The notes below the pieces were generated by a model, which made no database searches, was not told the DNA's origin, and saw only the letters and a program-made list of their open reading frames with translations. A program made the position numbers and the translations under genes. Of a stretch of DNA of 64,000 nt, positions 33,953 through 43,513 are shown one piece after another; the stretch's first letter is position 1; the number at the start of each line of letters is the position of its first letter. Origin of the DNA: Bryobacteraceae bacterium (GTDB taxonomy: Bacteria > Acidobacteriota > Terriglobia > Bryobacterales > Bryobacteraceae); assembly GCA_019752335.1 (NCBI GenBank), contig JAIEMJ010000019.1, positions 62,001-126,000 of the forward strand. Reading direction: 5' to 3'.

Positions 33953-34556
33953 ACTGTACGGCCAGCGCCATCAACAGCATCCCCATGATGCGGCTAAGGA
34001 TGTGGATCCCGGTCTCCCCCAACATCGTCCGCACGCGTTCTGCGGCGCCCAGGATGAGGTAGGCCGAGAGGGCGGTGAGCGCCAGGGCGAGCACTACCAG
34101 GGAGAACTTCGTGGGCGTGCGCGCGGTGCCGATCAGCACCATCACCGTCGAGATGGAGCCGGGCCCGGCCAGCATCGGCATGCCCAAGGGTACGATCCCG
34201 ATGTCCTCCTTCTGACAGCCCTCGCTGGCTTCGCTGGCCGTTTCGTTGGTGGCGGGGCGGCGAGCCTGCACCATGTCGATGCCGATCAGCAGCAGGATGA
34301 TGCCCCCGGCGATCTTGAAGGCGGGCAGCGTGATGCCGAGGATGTCGAAGACGAAGGTGCCGGCGAAGGCGAAGGCGGTCAGCAGCAGGAAGCAGGTCCA
34401 CGAAGCGCGCTTGGCCATCAGGCGGCGGTGCGCGCTGGTCGAGTTCGCCGTCATGGCGAGGAAGGTCGGCACCAGGGCGAAAGGGTCGACGAGGAAGAAG
34501 ATCGACGACAGCGTGACCAGGAAGAACTGGACGGCTTGCGAGACTTCGGCTGGCAC
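33900..34556 (-). CDS. MarC-family integral membrane protein
   Basis: 218 residues with six likely membrane helices (FFLVTLSSIFFLVDPFALVP, TCFLLLTAFAFAGTFVFDIL, FKIAGGIILLLIGIDM, PMLAGPGSISTVMVLIGTA, SLVVLALALTALSAYLIL, ILSRIMGMLLMALAVQFIAD). The motifs IDMVQARR, GPGSIS and RIMGMLL are characteristic of the MarC/UPF0056 family, whose substrate is unknown. Ten bases after the PhzF-like gene; last gene of a leftward run of five. Confidence 0.92.
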   Translation of the reverse strand: MPAEVSQAVQFFLVTLSSIFFLVDPFALVPTFLAMTANSTSAHRRLMAKRASWTCFLLLTAFAFAGTFVFDILGITLPAFKIAGGIILLLIGIDMVQARRPATNETASEASEGCQKEDIGIVPLGMPMLAGPGSISTVMVLIGTARTPTKFSLVVLALALTALSAYLILGAAERVRTMLGETGIHILSRIMGMLLMALAVQFIADGLAALGFAKALSR

Positions 34557-34566
34557 TAGCTCCAGG

Positions 34567-35472
34567 TTAACGCGATCCGGGCATCTGGCCCGTCCAGGCC
34601 TTCACGCAATAGCCACCCACCTTCACCTGCGTCGCTACGCTGCCGCTCGCTTCGGCCGAGACATGCAGTTCGCCGGGCCGCGCGACGTCGGCGCCTTGTT
34701 CGATGACGATGCGCTCGCCGGAGGCCACCAGTTTGCGGCTCACCAGCCAGGCGATGGCGGAACCCGCGGCGGAGCCGGTAACTGGGTCCTCGCCGCGGGA
34801 GTTGAGTTTGCGCGCACGGAAACGGCCGCCGCGCTCGGTCTCTGGCGTCAGGAAGTAGAACCCGCGTGCCGGGTCGCCCGTGGCGAAGTAGTCGGCGATG
34901 GCTCGCCAATCGGGGCGCAAGGACTTGAGCGCCTCGGCGCGCGGCAGCAGCACCACCAGGTTGGGCCTTCCCGTGGAGACGTTCTGAATGGGATGGCGCG
35001 CATCGAGTTCACCCACCGGCAAGCCGATTAGCTTGGCGATCACGGCATGCTCATGCGTCTCCGCGAATTTGGGCTCGGGCTGCACCATCTCGCCGTACAT
35101 GCCACTCGCGCCGACACGATACTCCACCGGCACCGGGCCGATGTTGAGGTCCAGCACCACCTTGGTCATGCCGCGGCGCCAAAGGCTCATTGCCGTGCCG
35201 AGCGTCGGATGGCCGGCGAAGTCATATTCGGTGACGGGCGTAAAGATGCGCGTGCGTACGCCCTTGGGCGAGGTGCCGAAGATAAAGGTGGTCTCCGAAA
35301 GGTTCGTTTCGCGGGCGATTTCGAGCATGCGCTCTTTATCGAGACCAGCGGCATTCGTAAACACCGCGAGCGGATTGCCGGTGAAGCGGCGCTTGGTGAA
35401 GACGTCCCAATACTCGAAGGCGTAGGGCCGGGCGGAGGTGGCGGCGGCGAGGAGGGCGGTGCGGCGAGTCAT
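34567..35472 (-). CDS. PhzF-family isomerase/epimerase-like protein
   Basis: 301 residues from ATG 35472 (MTRRTALLAAATSARPYAFE); the open frame extends back into the permease gene without meaning. PhzF/DAP-epimerase-like fold: FTGNPLAVF, the conserved catalytic-Glu motif NLSETTFIF, EYDFAGHPTLGTA, and EDPVTGSAAGSAIAWLV. The MTRRT start followed by Ala-rich residues looks like a vestigial leader. Family reactions include isomerisation of dihydro-hydroxyanthranilate, but many members have unknown substrates. Eleven bases after the ABC permease. Confidence 0.9.
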   Translation of the reverse strand: MTRRTALLAAATSARPYAFEYWDVFTKRRFTGNPLAVFTNAAGLDKERMLEIARETNLSETTFIFGTSPKGVRTRIFTPVTEYDFAGHPTLGTAMSLWRRGMTKVVLDLNIGPVPVEYRVGASGMYGEMVQPEPKFAETHEHAVIAKLIGLPVGELDARHPIQNVSTGRPNLVVLLPRAEALKSLRPDWRAIADYFATGDPARGFYFLTPETERGGRFRARKLNSRGEDPVTGSAAGSAIAWLVSRKLVASGERIVIEQGADVARPGELHVSAEASGSVATQVKVGGYCVKAWTGQMPGSR

Positions 35473-35483
35473 TCTTAGTTGTA

Positions 35484-37214
35484 TCAGGCGCGGCCGGATA
35501 AATCCAAGGTTTGCAGGGCGGCCTCCTGGCGGGCGGTGAACTGGAGATCGGTCGCGCCGGTGGAGCTCTCGCGGAGCCAGTACCAGCCGGCGGCCCAGAA
35601 GGAGCTCAGCAGAGTGGACAAGATGGCGAACTTGAGCGGGGCGCGCCACATCAGGCTGGCGAGTTGCGCGCCACCCGCGGTAAACAGGGCGAAGCCGAGT
35701 AAGTGGCCGAGCATGACGGCCAAGCTGTCGTTGCGAAAGGGCGGCAGGCTGCAGGTGAAGGGCACCTTGCGGAAGTCGACGACGAGTAACTCAATCAGCA
35801 TTGCGCTGGCGACGAGTAAGTAGGCCGAATAAGTAAGTCCGATCTGCATTCCCCAATTTAAGGAGAAGAGAAGGCCGGCTACGAAGATGAGCGGTGCGGC
35901 GGTGGCCAGGAGAATCCGGCGCGCGACGGCCGGGGCGCGATGATCGCGCGGATCGAGTAAGTAGGCGAAGATCCAGTTGGCGCGCCAGTAGGCGGGTAAC
36001 TCAAAAGAGAAACGAATAGCCGCGACCAGCAGGTAGGTGAGGATCAGCGGTACCGAGAGCCAACCCAGGGCCGGCAGACCGTCGCGCGGTGGACGGCGAC
36101 TGAGGGCGCCGAGGCCGGCCTCGGTGGCAAGCAACAGGCCGAGGCCCCACAGCGCGCCCACGACCAGCGTGTGCGTCTCACTGCGCAGCAGGACGCGCAC
36201 CGAAAAGCCGGCGACGCCCTGCCATCCGAACGCGCGCCACCACCAACCGGGCGCGCCACGTGCCGTGATCGCGCCGCCCTCGCTCATCTCCGGAATGCGG
36301 CGATAGTAGCGATGATAGGCGAGCCACGACGCGCCTGACGCGAGGGTGATCGCCGCCGCGAGCCCCGCCCAGGCGCGCCAGGCGAGCGCGGCCAGGCCCA
36401 CCGGGCCTGACCCTTGTAGCTGCTGATACAAGCCCACAAACCAGGCCGGTGGAAGCCATCCGAGCCAGCTTGCGGGCCGCGTGCGCAGCAACGCCGGCGC
36501 CACCGCATTTGAAACCAGCAACGCCAGCAGCGCGACCATCAGGCTGACCCGCAGCGGCACCGAGACCCGCGCGAACCAGGACTGCGGCAGCAGGGCGAGC
36601 GCCAGCGTCATCACGGCGAAACAGGCAAAGAACGTGAATAAGCTGGCCAGGATGACGACGAAGGCGTGCGTCAGCACGAACAGCGCGAAGCTACTGAAGC
36701 TCGCCCCCGGGACGCTCGCCATCACCACCAGCGGAAAGAGCAGCGTGGAGCCCAGGTTCACGTCGAGGGCAAAGAGCCCGGCGGCGGCCAGTGCGGCGGT
36801 GAGGCTCGCCAGGTAGATCTGGCGGTCGGCCACGGGAAGCGGCGCGAAGTTGAAGTAGTCCTGCCGCGAGGGCAGAATGCGGTCCCATTTGAAGACGGCC
36901 ACCAGACCGGTAATGGCCATGGAGAAGACGACGAAGAAGTACTTGTCCGGCATCGAGACGGCGTAGACGTCCATGGGGCCCTGCTGGCGGAGCCAGGCGA
37001 GAAACGTCGAGTAACGATCGAGTAACGACAGTGCCGCGAAGACGCCCGGCACCGCCAGGAGCGCCAGCAACGCTCCGGCGCCGAACTCGAGTTGCTCGCT
37101 CTCCTGGCCGCTCTGGGTGAGTGCGCGCAGAAAGTGCCCGCACAGGCGTCCGAAGGGCCGCGCGAGCCAGCTACTTACTTTGGATTGCGCCCAGGATACG
37201 GCTGGCCATGCCAT
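35484..37214 (-). CDS. ABC transporter permease, large multi-spanning
   Basis: 576 residues with many hydrophobic helices, e.g. FGAGALLALLAVPGVFAALS, LLFPLVVMASVPGASFSSFA, FVVILASLFTFFACFAVMTL, LMVALLALLVSNAVAPALL, VGALWGLGLLLATEAGLGAL and ILLATAAPLIFVAGLLFSLN. No ATPase motifs. The start overlaps the end of the ATPase gene by 44 bases, so the two work together as an ABC-2-like complex. Substrate unknown. Arg/Trp-rich loops and internal repeats are not obvious. Confidence 0.82.
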   Translation of the reverse strand: MAWPAVSWAQSKVSSWLARPFGRLCGHFLRALTQSGQESEQLEFGAGALLALLAVPGVFAALSLLDRYSTFLAWLRQQGPMDVYAVSMPDKYFFVVFSMAITGLVAVFKWDRILPSRQDYFNFAPLPVADRQIYLASLTAALAAAGLFALDVNLGSTLLFPLVVMASVPGASFSSFALFVLTHAFVVILASLFTFFACFAVMTLALALLPQSWFARVSVPLRVSLMVALLALLVSNAVAPALLRTRPASWLGWLPPAWFVGLYQQLQGSGPVGLAALAWRAWAGLAAAITLASGASWLAYHRYYRRIPEMSEGGAITARGAPGWWWRAFGWQGVAGFSVRVLLRSETHTLVVGALWGLGLLLATEAGLGALSRRPPRDGLPALGWLSVPLILTYLLVAAIRFSFELPAYWRANWIFAYLLDPRDHRAPAVARRILLATAAPLIFVAGLLFSLNWGMQIGLTYSAYLLVASAMLIELLVVDFRKVPFTCSLPPFRNDSLAVMLGHLLGFALFTAGGAQLASLMWRAPLKFAILSTLLSSFWAAGWYWLRESSTGATDLQFTARQEAALQTLDLSGRA

Positions 37215-37941
37215 CGGCGTCCACCTGCTCCGTCAATTGAAAGAAGCTCTCTTCGAGCGCTAACTTACTCGCCAGAATCTCCGTCATGCTGCCACTCGCG
37301 ACGAGTTGCCCCTGCCGCAAGACGACTAAGTGCGTACAAACCTTCTCCACCGTTTCGAGCACGGGCGAGCAGAAGAAGATGGCCTTGCCATTCTCCGCGA
37401 GTAAGTTCAAGACGCGCCGCATCACCAAGGCGCTGACGACGTCGAGGCCGGAGAAGGGCTCGTCGAGAATGAGTAAGTCGGGGTCGTCGAGTAGGGCGGC
37501 GATCAGCATGATGCGCTGCCGCATGCCTTTGGAGTAAGCGGCGATGGCGGTGTGCCGGTGGCGGAAAAGGCTGAGTTCCTCGAGCATCAGGGCGCTCTTC
37601 GCGTCGCGGACGGCGGCGGGAATGCCGCGGAGCGTGCCGACAAGGTCAAGATACTCCCAACCGGTGAGAAACGAATAAAGATGACTCTCTTCGGGCACGT
37701 AACCCACGCGGCGCTTGAAGCCGGCCAGATCCTCGTGGATGTTGCGTCCGCGGAAGAGAATTTCGCCGCTGGTGGGTTCCAGCAGTCCGGCGAGCATCTT
37801 CACGGTGGTACTTTTCCCCGCTCCATTGTGGCCCAGGTAACCGAGCACTTCGCCGGCGCGAATGGCAAAATTCATCCCGCTGACGGCGGGAAGCCCGGCA
37901 TAGTTCTTGGTGAGGCTCTTCACCTCAATGATCGGGGCCAT
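37171..37941 (-). CDS. ABC transporter ATPase (ABC-2/CcmA type)
   Basis: 256 residues. Walker A GHNGAGKST (about residues 38-46), Q-loop VGYVPEESHLY, signature region AAYSKGMRQRIMLIAALLDD, Walker B LLILDEPFSGLDV, and a C-terminal regulatory segment ending in ILGAIQSK. The signature is SKGMRQR rather than LSGGQ, typical of CcmA-type export ATPases. It overlaps the permease by 44 bases and follows the acylase gene by 61 bases. Confidence 0.92.
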   Translation of the reverse strand: MAPIIEVKSLTKNYAGLPAVSGMNFAIRAGEVLGYLGHNGAGKSTTVKMLAGLLEPTSGEILFRGRNIHEDLAGFKRRVGYVPEESHLYSFLTGWEYLDLVGTLRGIPAAVRDAKSALMLEELSLFRHRHTAIAAYSKGMRQRIMLIAALLDDPDLLILDEPFSGLDVVSALVMRRVLNLLAENGKAIFFCSPVLETVEKVCTHLVVLRQGQLVASGSMTEILASKLALEESFFQLTEQVDADGMASRILGAIQSK

Positions 37942-38002
37942 CGCGCTAAGGACACCGTGGCCGATGAGAAAGTTCCCCGAGCGTGAAGAAGTCCGGACCG
38001 CC

Positions 38003-40255
38003 CTACTTGGCTACGGACACTTCCAGAGTCGAAGAAATCTGCGGACGTAGAAATCCCAGTGGGAAGCTCTCGCCGGCGTAGTACGCCTTCCACTGATCGC
38101 GGAAGTGCGACGACATCGGCTGGCCGGATTGCCCGATGGTCAAGTTGTTCAGACTCTGATCCCAGTCCGACAGGTCCGCCACGAAGCGCATGGAGGGGGC
38201 AACACGCAGCGTGGTTTGCTTGACGGTCGTCGTGGAACCGCTCAATGGCACGGGACCGACGCGGAAGCCGTCAGCGACCAGGGAGAACGGGAAGGAGTTC
38301 GCCAGCGGCAGGCCGCCTAGCAGCGGGTGCCGTTGCGTGAACGTCAGGTAGCTGCCGTAGTCCCAACGGCTGACGTCCGCACCCTGGGTACGGCTTCCTT
38401 GGTCCACCGCCTCGGACAGCACGCGCAGGAGCAATTGGCCATAGTCGGCAAACCAGTCCTGGGGCCGTTCGCGCAGGAGCTTCTCCACCACGGCAGGCGC
38501 CAGTTTGCTCTCGTAGGCGGCACCCTGGCCGGGCGCGGCCCGGTCAGCGATGGCGCGGACCAATTGCTGGTAGATCAGGGTCACCAACAACGGCGCGGGC
38601 GTGCCTTTTTCCATCTGCCCGTTCCAGTTGCGCAAAACGGTAGCTGCGCCGGCGAGCTTCGGATTCTTCAGGCCGCGTGCCTGATAGGCCTCCAGCACTT
38701 GCTTCGCGAGGAAATGCGAGAAGGCTGAATAGACGTCCTTCTGCACGACGAGCATCTGGCTGGCGGTCCAATCCTTACGGGCGGTGAGCATCGCTTCAAT
38801 CTGGCGCTGGCGATAGGGCGCGGTAAAACTTCCCGCCACCGGAAAAGGGTAGGAGTTGGGAAAGGGATTCTGATTCGCGGTGACGAGCATGCCGCTAGGC
38901 GGATCGAAGCTACTGGGCAGGGCATCAAAGGGGATGAAGCCCTCCCACTCCTGCGGGCCGCGACCATCCATGGGCACGTCGCCAGCGAACCGCTTGCGGA
39001 GGGGTAAGCGGCCGGTGGCCTGATAGCCGATGTGGCCATCGACATCGGCGTAGACGAAATTCTGCGCGGCGCCGGGATAGCGGGCGAGGGCGGCGCGGAA
39101 GGTGGGCCAGTCCTTGGCGCGGTTGAGGTCCGTAAAGATGAATGAGAAGTTGGCGGGGTCAGCGTGGGTCCAGCGGAGGGCGAGCGCTTGCACCTCGGGC
39201 TTGCCCTGCACCAGCGCCTGCCGCACGCGGACCGGGCCGTGGCGCGTGATCCATTGCTCCAGCACGACGGGCTGCCCGTCCTTCACAGCCACCACTTCTT
39301 TTTCGAGCCGGGCCTGTTCTACCTTGCCGTCGAATTCGTATTGGCCGTTGGCGAAGTTCATCCGCTCGACGTAGAAGTCCATCACGTCGAAATGCAGGTT
39401 CGTCACGCCCCAGGCGATGCGGTCATTGTGGCCGATGATCACCATCGGGATGCCTGGCAGCGTCACCCCAACGACGTTCAAGCCGGGCGCCTCCAGATGG
39501 ACCTGATACCACGTGGCGGGAAACGTGAAGGCCAAATGCGGGTCACTCGCCAGCAGCGGCCGGCCGGACTTCGTCCACTTGCCGCTCACCACCCAGGCAT
39601 TCGACCCCAACTGCGACTCGCCGCCGCTGCGCACCGGAAACAGCGCATTCACTTTGTCGGCGTCGCCTACTTGCAGCATGTCGGCCTTGTGAAGTTCGCT
39701 CTCGTCGGACGCGGAGAGGCTCTTGGCCATCTGCATGCCGATCACCAGCGAGTCCGTGATGGACCACGGCCGGGGATCGTACTTCAGCAGGCTGAACTCG
39801 ACGGGCAGCGTCGTGCGATGGGTGCCAATGAAGGCGTTCACGCCGCGTGCATAGGCAGCCAGGACGGCGTATTCTTCCTGAGGCACAACGGCGGCCTGTG
39901 CGGCGGCGATGTGGCGCAGGCGCCAGCGGCGGGCCTCAAGGTCGCTTTCCAGACCCGCGCGTCCCACCACCTCGGCGACTTCGCCGGAGGCTTGGCGGCG
40001 GGCCATGTCCATTTGCCACAGGCGGTCCTGCGCCATGGCGTAGCCCTGGAGGTAAGCGGCGTCTTCGAGGGATGCGGCGCGAATGTGGGGCACGCCGAGG
40101 TTATCGCGCGCGATCCGGCCGGGTCCGCTGACCGCTAGCGCGACTTGGCCGGAGGTTTGCGGCAACAGCCGGTAGCCCCACCAATAGAGAATGCCCCCGG
40201 CGGCGAGCAGCGCCAGGACGATCAACACATTGATAAACTGAAGAATTCGATTCAC
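38003..40255 (-). CDS. Penicillin/AHL acylase-family N-terminal-nucleophile hydrolase
   Basis: 750 residues. An N-terminal membrane anchor or signal (FINVLIVLALLAAGGILYWW) is followed by the alpha subunit (IARDNLGVPHIRA, YLQGYAMAQDRLWQMDMARR). A spacer leads to the autocleavage site before Ser218 in GGESQLGSNAWVVSG. That Ser is the nucleophile of the mature beta subunit. The beta chain has SDPHLAFTFPATWYQVHLEA, GVTLPGIPMVIIGHNDRIAW, YADVDGHIGYQATGRLPLRK and TANQNPFP. Family members remove acyl chains from penicillins or homoserine lactones in the periplasm. Specificity is unknown. It leads the leftward run acylase-ABC-ABC-PhzF-MarC. Confidence 0.93.
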   Translation of the reverse strand: MNRILQFINVLIVLALLAAGGILYWWGYRLLPQTSGQVALAVSGPGRIARDNLGVPHIRAASLEDAAYLQGYAMAQDRLWQMDMARRQASGEVAEVVGRAGLESDLEARRWRLRHIAAAQAAVVPQEEYAVLAAYARGVNAFIGTHRTTLPVEFSLLKYDPRPWSITDSLVIGMQMAKSLSASDESELHKADMLQVGDADKVNALFPVRSGGESQLGSNAWVVSGKWTKSGRPLLASDPHLAFTFPATWYQVHLEAPGLNVVGVTLPGIPMVIIGHNDRIAWGVTNLHFDVMDFYVERMNFANGQYEFDGKVEQARLEKEVVAVKDGQPVVLEQWITRHGPVRVRQALVQGKPEVQALALRWTHADPANFSFIFTDLNRAKDWPTFRAALARYPGAAQNFVYADVDGHIGYQATGRLPLRKRFAGDVPMDGRGPQEWEGFIPFDALPSSFDPPSGMLVTANQNPFPNSYPFPVAGSFTAPYRQRQIEAMLTARKDWTASQMLVVQKDVYSAFSHFLAKQVLEAYQARGLKNPKLAGAATVLRNWNGQMEKGTPAPLLVTLIYQQLVRAIADRAAPGQGAAYESKLAPAVVEKLLRERPQDWFADYGQLLLRVLSEAVDQGSRTQGADVSRWDYGSYLTFTQRHPLLGGLPLANSFPFSLVADGFRVGPVPLSGSTTTVKQTTLRVAPSMRFVADLSDWDQSLNNLTIGQSGQPMSSHFRDQWKAYYAGESFPLGFLRPQISSTLEVSVAK

Positions 40256-40287
40256 GCGGGAACTTCAATTGTACCTTCCGCCCCCTC

Positions 40288-41637
40288 ATGATCTATAAGC
40301 TACTGCTGTTCGTTATCGTCACCGCGGTGAATGGCTTCTTCGCCGCCGCCGAAGTGGCGTTGATTTCGACGCGGCGTTCGCGCCTGGAGTCGCTTGCGCG
40401 CGACGGCAATCTGGGAGCACAGGCCGCCCTGAAATTGCTGGCGAATCCGGAGCGGCTGCTCTCGGTGGTGCAAGTGGGGATCGGCATTTGCGCGCTCGCG
40501 CTGGGACAGTTCGAAGAACTGTTCACGCATCAGATTCAAAGCATCCTCCTGCCGCTGGCGCCCGCGGCCCTCACGCATTTTGTGCACGGTTTCAGCGTCT
40601 TCCTCTCGTTCTTATTGCTCACCTTGACGCTGGTGGTGGCGGGCGAAGTGGTTCCCAAGAACATTGGCTTCGCCCGGGCAGAAAAGCTGGCCGTGATCGC
40701 CGCGCCGATCCTGCTGATTATCTTCCGCGCCTCGGAGCCGTTCGTCATCATCGTGGAGCGCCTGGCCGCCGCGCTCAGCCGTTTGCTGGGGGCCAAGGGC
40801 CACGGACATTCGGGCGCGCACTCGGCCGAAGAGCTCAAATTCATTGTCGCCTCCAGCCACCAGGAGGGTTTTCTGCCCGCGTTCGAGCGGCAAGCGATTC
40901 AACGCCTGCTGGACCTCGACGACTACGTGGCGCGCGAGATCATGGTGCCGCGCCGCGATATCGTCTCCATCCCGCTCACGTCCTCGCTGGACCAGGTGCT
41001 GAAAGCGATGACCGAGAGCCACCATTCGCGCATCCCCGTCTACGATGGCAAGCCCGAGAACCTGATGGGCATCGTTCACTTTCGAGACCTGCTCGACGTT
41101 TGGCATCAACGCCGCATGGCGACCGAGAAGCGGCGCGCGGTGCCGCCGTTTCAACTCGTGCAGCATGTGCGCAAGGCGTTCGTGATCCCGGAGACGAAGC
41201 CGCTGAATCAGTTGGTGGACGAGTTCCGCCGTGGCCACGCGCACATGGCCTTCGTGGTGGACGAGTTCGGCACCATCGCCGGATTGCTGACGTTGGAAGA
41301 CGTGCTGGAGCAGGTGTTCGGTGAGATTGAAGACGAACACGACGTCCCACGCGAGCCCATCGTTTGGGAGGCTTCCGTCGTGGAGCTCGAGGGGTCAACC
41401 CCCATTCGTGACCTTTCGGCGCTGCACGGCATCGAACTCCCCACCGACGGCGGCTTCGAGACCCTGGCGGGCTTCCTGCTCTTTCACTTCGGCTATATCC
41501 CGGGCGCCAACAGCCAGTTGGAGCAGGAGGGACTGCGCTTCACGATTCTCGAAATGGATCGCAACCGCATCAAGCTGGTCCGCATTGAGCGCCTCGACGC
41601 CGAGCCGGGCGTCATTTCCGCCCCATCCCTGGCGTGA
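40288..41637 (+). CDS. HlyC/CorC (CNNM + CBS) family membrane protein
   Basis: 449 residues. An N-terminal CNNM transmembrane domain (LLLFVIVTAVNGFFAAAEVA, LISTRRSRLESLARDG, VVQVGIGICALALGQFEE, LSFLLLTLTLVVAGEVVPKN) is followed by a tandem CBS pair (DYVAREIMVPRRDIVSIPLT, HSRIPVYDGKPENLMGIVHF, HMAFVVDEFGTIAGLLTLED). A C-terminal CorC/HlyC domain follows (GIELPTDGGFETLAGFLLFH). Members affect magnesium/cobalt efflux or related ion balance. Divergent from the acylase gene over 32 bases. Confidence 0.92.
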   Translation: MIYKLLLFVIVTAVNGFFAAAEVALISTRRSRLESLARDGNLGAQAALKLLANPERLLSVVQVGIGICALALGQFEELFTHQIQSILLPLAPAALTHFVHGFSVFLSFLLLTLTLVVAGEVVPKNIGFARAEKLAVIAAPILLIIFRASEPFVIIVERLAAALSRLLGAKGHGHSGAHSAEELKFIVASSHQEGFLPAFERQAIQRLLDLDDYVAREIMVPRRDIVSIPLTSSLDQVLKAMTESHHSRIPVYDGKPENLMGIVHFRDLLDVWHQRRMATEKRRAVPPFQLVQHVRKAFVIPETKPLNQLVDEFRRGHAHMAFVVDEFGTIAGLLTLEDVLEQVFGEIEDEHDVPREPIVWEASVVELEGSTPIRDLSALHGIELPTDGGFETLAGFLLFHFGYIPGANSQLEQEGLRFTILEMDRNRIKLVRIERLDAEPGVISAPSLA

Positions 41638-41677
41638 AGGCTGCGACCGATCACCAGCCTCGTGAATCGAATGAATT

Positions 41678-42160
41678 ATGAAACGGACCAAGCCCGATCT
41701 GGGCCTGAAAGACTCGGCGCGCAAAGCCGTCAGTGGCTTGCTGGGCGCCCTGCTGGCGGACGAGTACCTGCTCTACACGAAGACCCGCAATTTCCACTGG
41801 AACGTCACCGGCGGGCGCTTCCACGACTTGCATAAGTTTTTCGAGAGCCAATACGAAGAGATCGACGATAGCATCGACGAGATCGCCGAACGCATCCGCA
41901 GCCTGGGTGAAGTGTCGCCGGGCAGCTTGGCTGAGTTCCTGGCCGCGACGCGTCTCAAGGAGGCTCCCGGCAAGCTCTTGCCCGCCGACGAGATGATCGG
42001 CGCCTTGTTGGCCGACCATGAAAGCCTGATCCGCCAGTTACGCAAGGACATTGACCGCTGCGGCGACGAATTCAAGGATGTGGGCAACCAGGACTTCCTC
42101 ACCGGCCTATTGGAGCAACACGAGAAACAGGCCTGGATGTTGCGCAGTTTCCTCGAATAG
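41678..42160 (+). CDS. dps: Dps family ferritin-like protein
   Basis: 160 residues. DNA-binding protein from starved cells, a dodecameric ferritin-like iron store that protects DNA. The ferroxidase-centre residues are in NFHWNVTGGRFHDLHKFFES and QYEEIDDSIDEIAERIRSLG (His, His, Asp and Glu in the family order). The N-terminal segment MKRTKPDLGLKDSARKAV supplies Lys/Arg that could contact DNA. Forty bases after the CNNM/CBS gene. Confidence 0.93.
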   Translation: MKRTKPDLGLKDSARKAVSGLLGALLADEYLLYTKTRNFHWNVTGGRFHDLHKFFESQYEEIDDSIDEIAERIRSLGEVSPGSLAEFLAATRLKEAPGKLLPADEMIGALLADHESLIRQLRKDIDRCGDEFKDVGNQDFLTGLLEQHEKQAWMLRSFLE

Positions 42161-42175
42161 AGGCATGATGAGGGA

Positions 42176-42703
42176 ATGATTCGTACCCTGATCGTTTTCG
42201 GTGCGCTGACGGCAATCGCCTTCGGCCAACCTGCTCCTAACCCTGATGCTAAGTCTCTGGCCGGCAATTTGCGCATGCGCCAGGCCCAAATCGCGGGCGT
42301 GCTCAAGCGTAGTATCGAAAAGATGCCGGAAGAGAACTTCTCGTACAAGCCCGTGGACACCGTGCGCTCCTTCGCGGAGTTGGCCTCGCACGTGGCCGAG
42401 TCGCAGTATGCCTTCTGCTCGGCCGCAATGGGCACCAAGTCTCCGGGCATCAAGGTGCCCGCCACCGGCACGAAGGCGGAGTTGGTCGCCGCCTACACGA
42501 AGGCGAGTGAGTATTGCGACGAAGCCTATAAGGGCGTGACGGATACTTCGGCGATGGAAGTGGTAAAGGTGTTCGGCGGCGACATGACTCGCGCCGGCGC
42601 GCTACAGTTCAATACGGCCCACCTGTTCGAGCACTACGGCAACATGGTGACCTACATGCGCATGAAGGGCATCGTGCCGCCTTCCAGCGAGCCGCGTAAG
42701 TAA
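42176..42703 (+). CDS. Secreted DinB-like protein
   Basis: 175 residues. A signal peptide (MIRTLIVFGALTAIAFGQPA) precedes a DinB/YfiT four-helix fold: MPEENFSYKPVDTVRSFAEL, ASHVAESQYAFCSAA, and FNTAHLFEHYGNMVTYMRMK with the metal-ligand His residues spaced as in the family. Exported DinB-like proteins are very common in Acidobacteria; the activity is unknown. Fifteen bases after dps and seventeen before fabI. Confidence 0.85.
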   Translation: MIRTLIVFGALTAIAFGQPAPNPDAKSLAGNLRMRQAQIAGVLKRSIEKMPEENFSYKPVDTVRSFAELASHVAESQYAFCSAAMGTKSPGIKVPATGTKAELVAAYTKASEYCDEAYKGVTDTSAMEVVKVFGGDMTRAGALQFNTAHLFEHYGNMVTYMRMKGIVPPSSEPRK

Positions 42704-42720
42704 AAGAGCGAAACATTCAC

Positions 42721-43497
42721 ATGTCACAATTGCTCGCGGGCCAAACGGCCTTGATTCTGGGCATCGCCAACAAATGGTCGATTGCCTATGCCATTGCGCA
42801 AGCCTTCAAACGGGAAGGCGCGCGGCTCATCCTCACGTACCAAAGCGAACGGCAGCAGAAGACCATTGAAGAGTTGGGCGCCGAACTCGGTGCGGACCGC
42901 ATCATGGCCTGCGACGTCTCCGTCGACGCGGAACTCGAGAAGCTGGCGGCGGAACTGGCCGGTGAGCGCATCGACTCCGTGGTCCATTCGATCGCCTTCG
43001 CCGGGAAGGACGAGCTTTCGAAGCCATTCGTCGAAACGTCGCGCGCCGGCTTCAACCTCGCTCTCGACGTCAGCGCCTATTCGCTGGTCGCCGTCAGCCG
43101 GACCTTGGCGCCGCTGATGACCGAAGGCGGGGCCATCATGACGCTCACTTATCTGGGCTCGGTACGGGTGATTCCGAACTACAACGTGATGGGCGTGGCG
43201 AAAGCGGCGCTCGAGTCCTCGGTGCGGTACCTGGCGTCGAACCTGGGCGCGAGCAAGATCCGGGTGAACGCCATCTCGGCCGGCCCCATCAAGACGACCT
43301 CTGCGCGAGGCATTAAGGACTTCAGCAAGGTGCTGGACGGCGTGGCTTCGTTGGCGCCGCTCAAGCGCAATACCGATCCGCACGAAGTAGGCGACACGGC
43401 CGTTTTCCTCGCCAGCCACCTGGGCCGCGGCGTGACCGGCAACGTCATTTACGTCGACGCTGGGTTCCAGATCATGGGCCTCGATAGTCCCGCCTAG
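42721..43497 (+). CDS. fabI: Enoyl-[acyl-carrier-protein] reductase (NADH)
   Basis: 258 residues. Last reduction step in each round of type II fatty acid synthesis. NAD-binding GIANKWSIAYAIAQAF near the N-terminus; TLTYLGSVRVIPNYNVMGVA contains the active-site tyrosines (Tyr144 and Tyr154), and the catalytic Lys161 follows (KAALESSVRYLA). The substrate loop AISAGPIKTTSARGI is the triclosan-sensitive FabI type. The closing terminator is at 43514-43557. Last gene of the CNNM-dps-dinB-fabI run. Confidence 0.97.
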   Translation: MSQLLAGQTALILGIANKWSIAYAIAQAFKREGARLILTYQSERQQKTIEELGAELGADRIMACDVSVDAELEKLAAELAGERIDSVVHSIAFAGKDELSKPFVETSRAGFNLALDVSAYSLVAVSRTLAPLMTEGGAIMTLTYLGSVRVIPNYNVMGVAKAALESSVRYLASNLGASKIRVNAISAGPIKTTSARGIKDFSKVLDGVASLAPLKRNTDPHEVGDTAVFLASHLGRGVTGNVIYVDAGFQIMGLDSPA

Positions 43498-43513
43498 CCA
43501 TTCCGTTAGAAGA

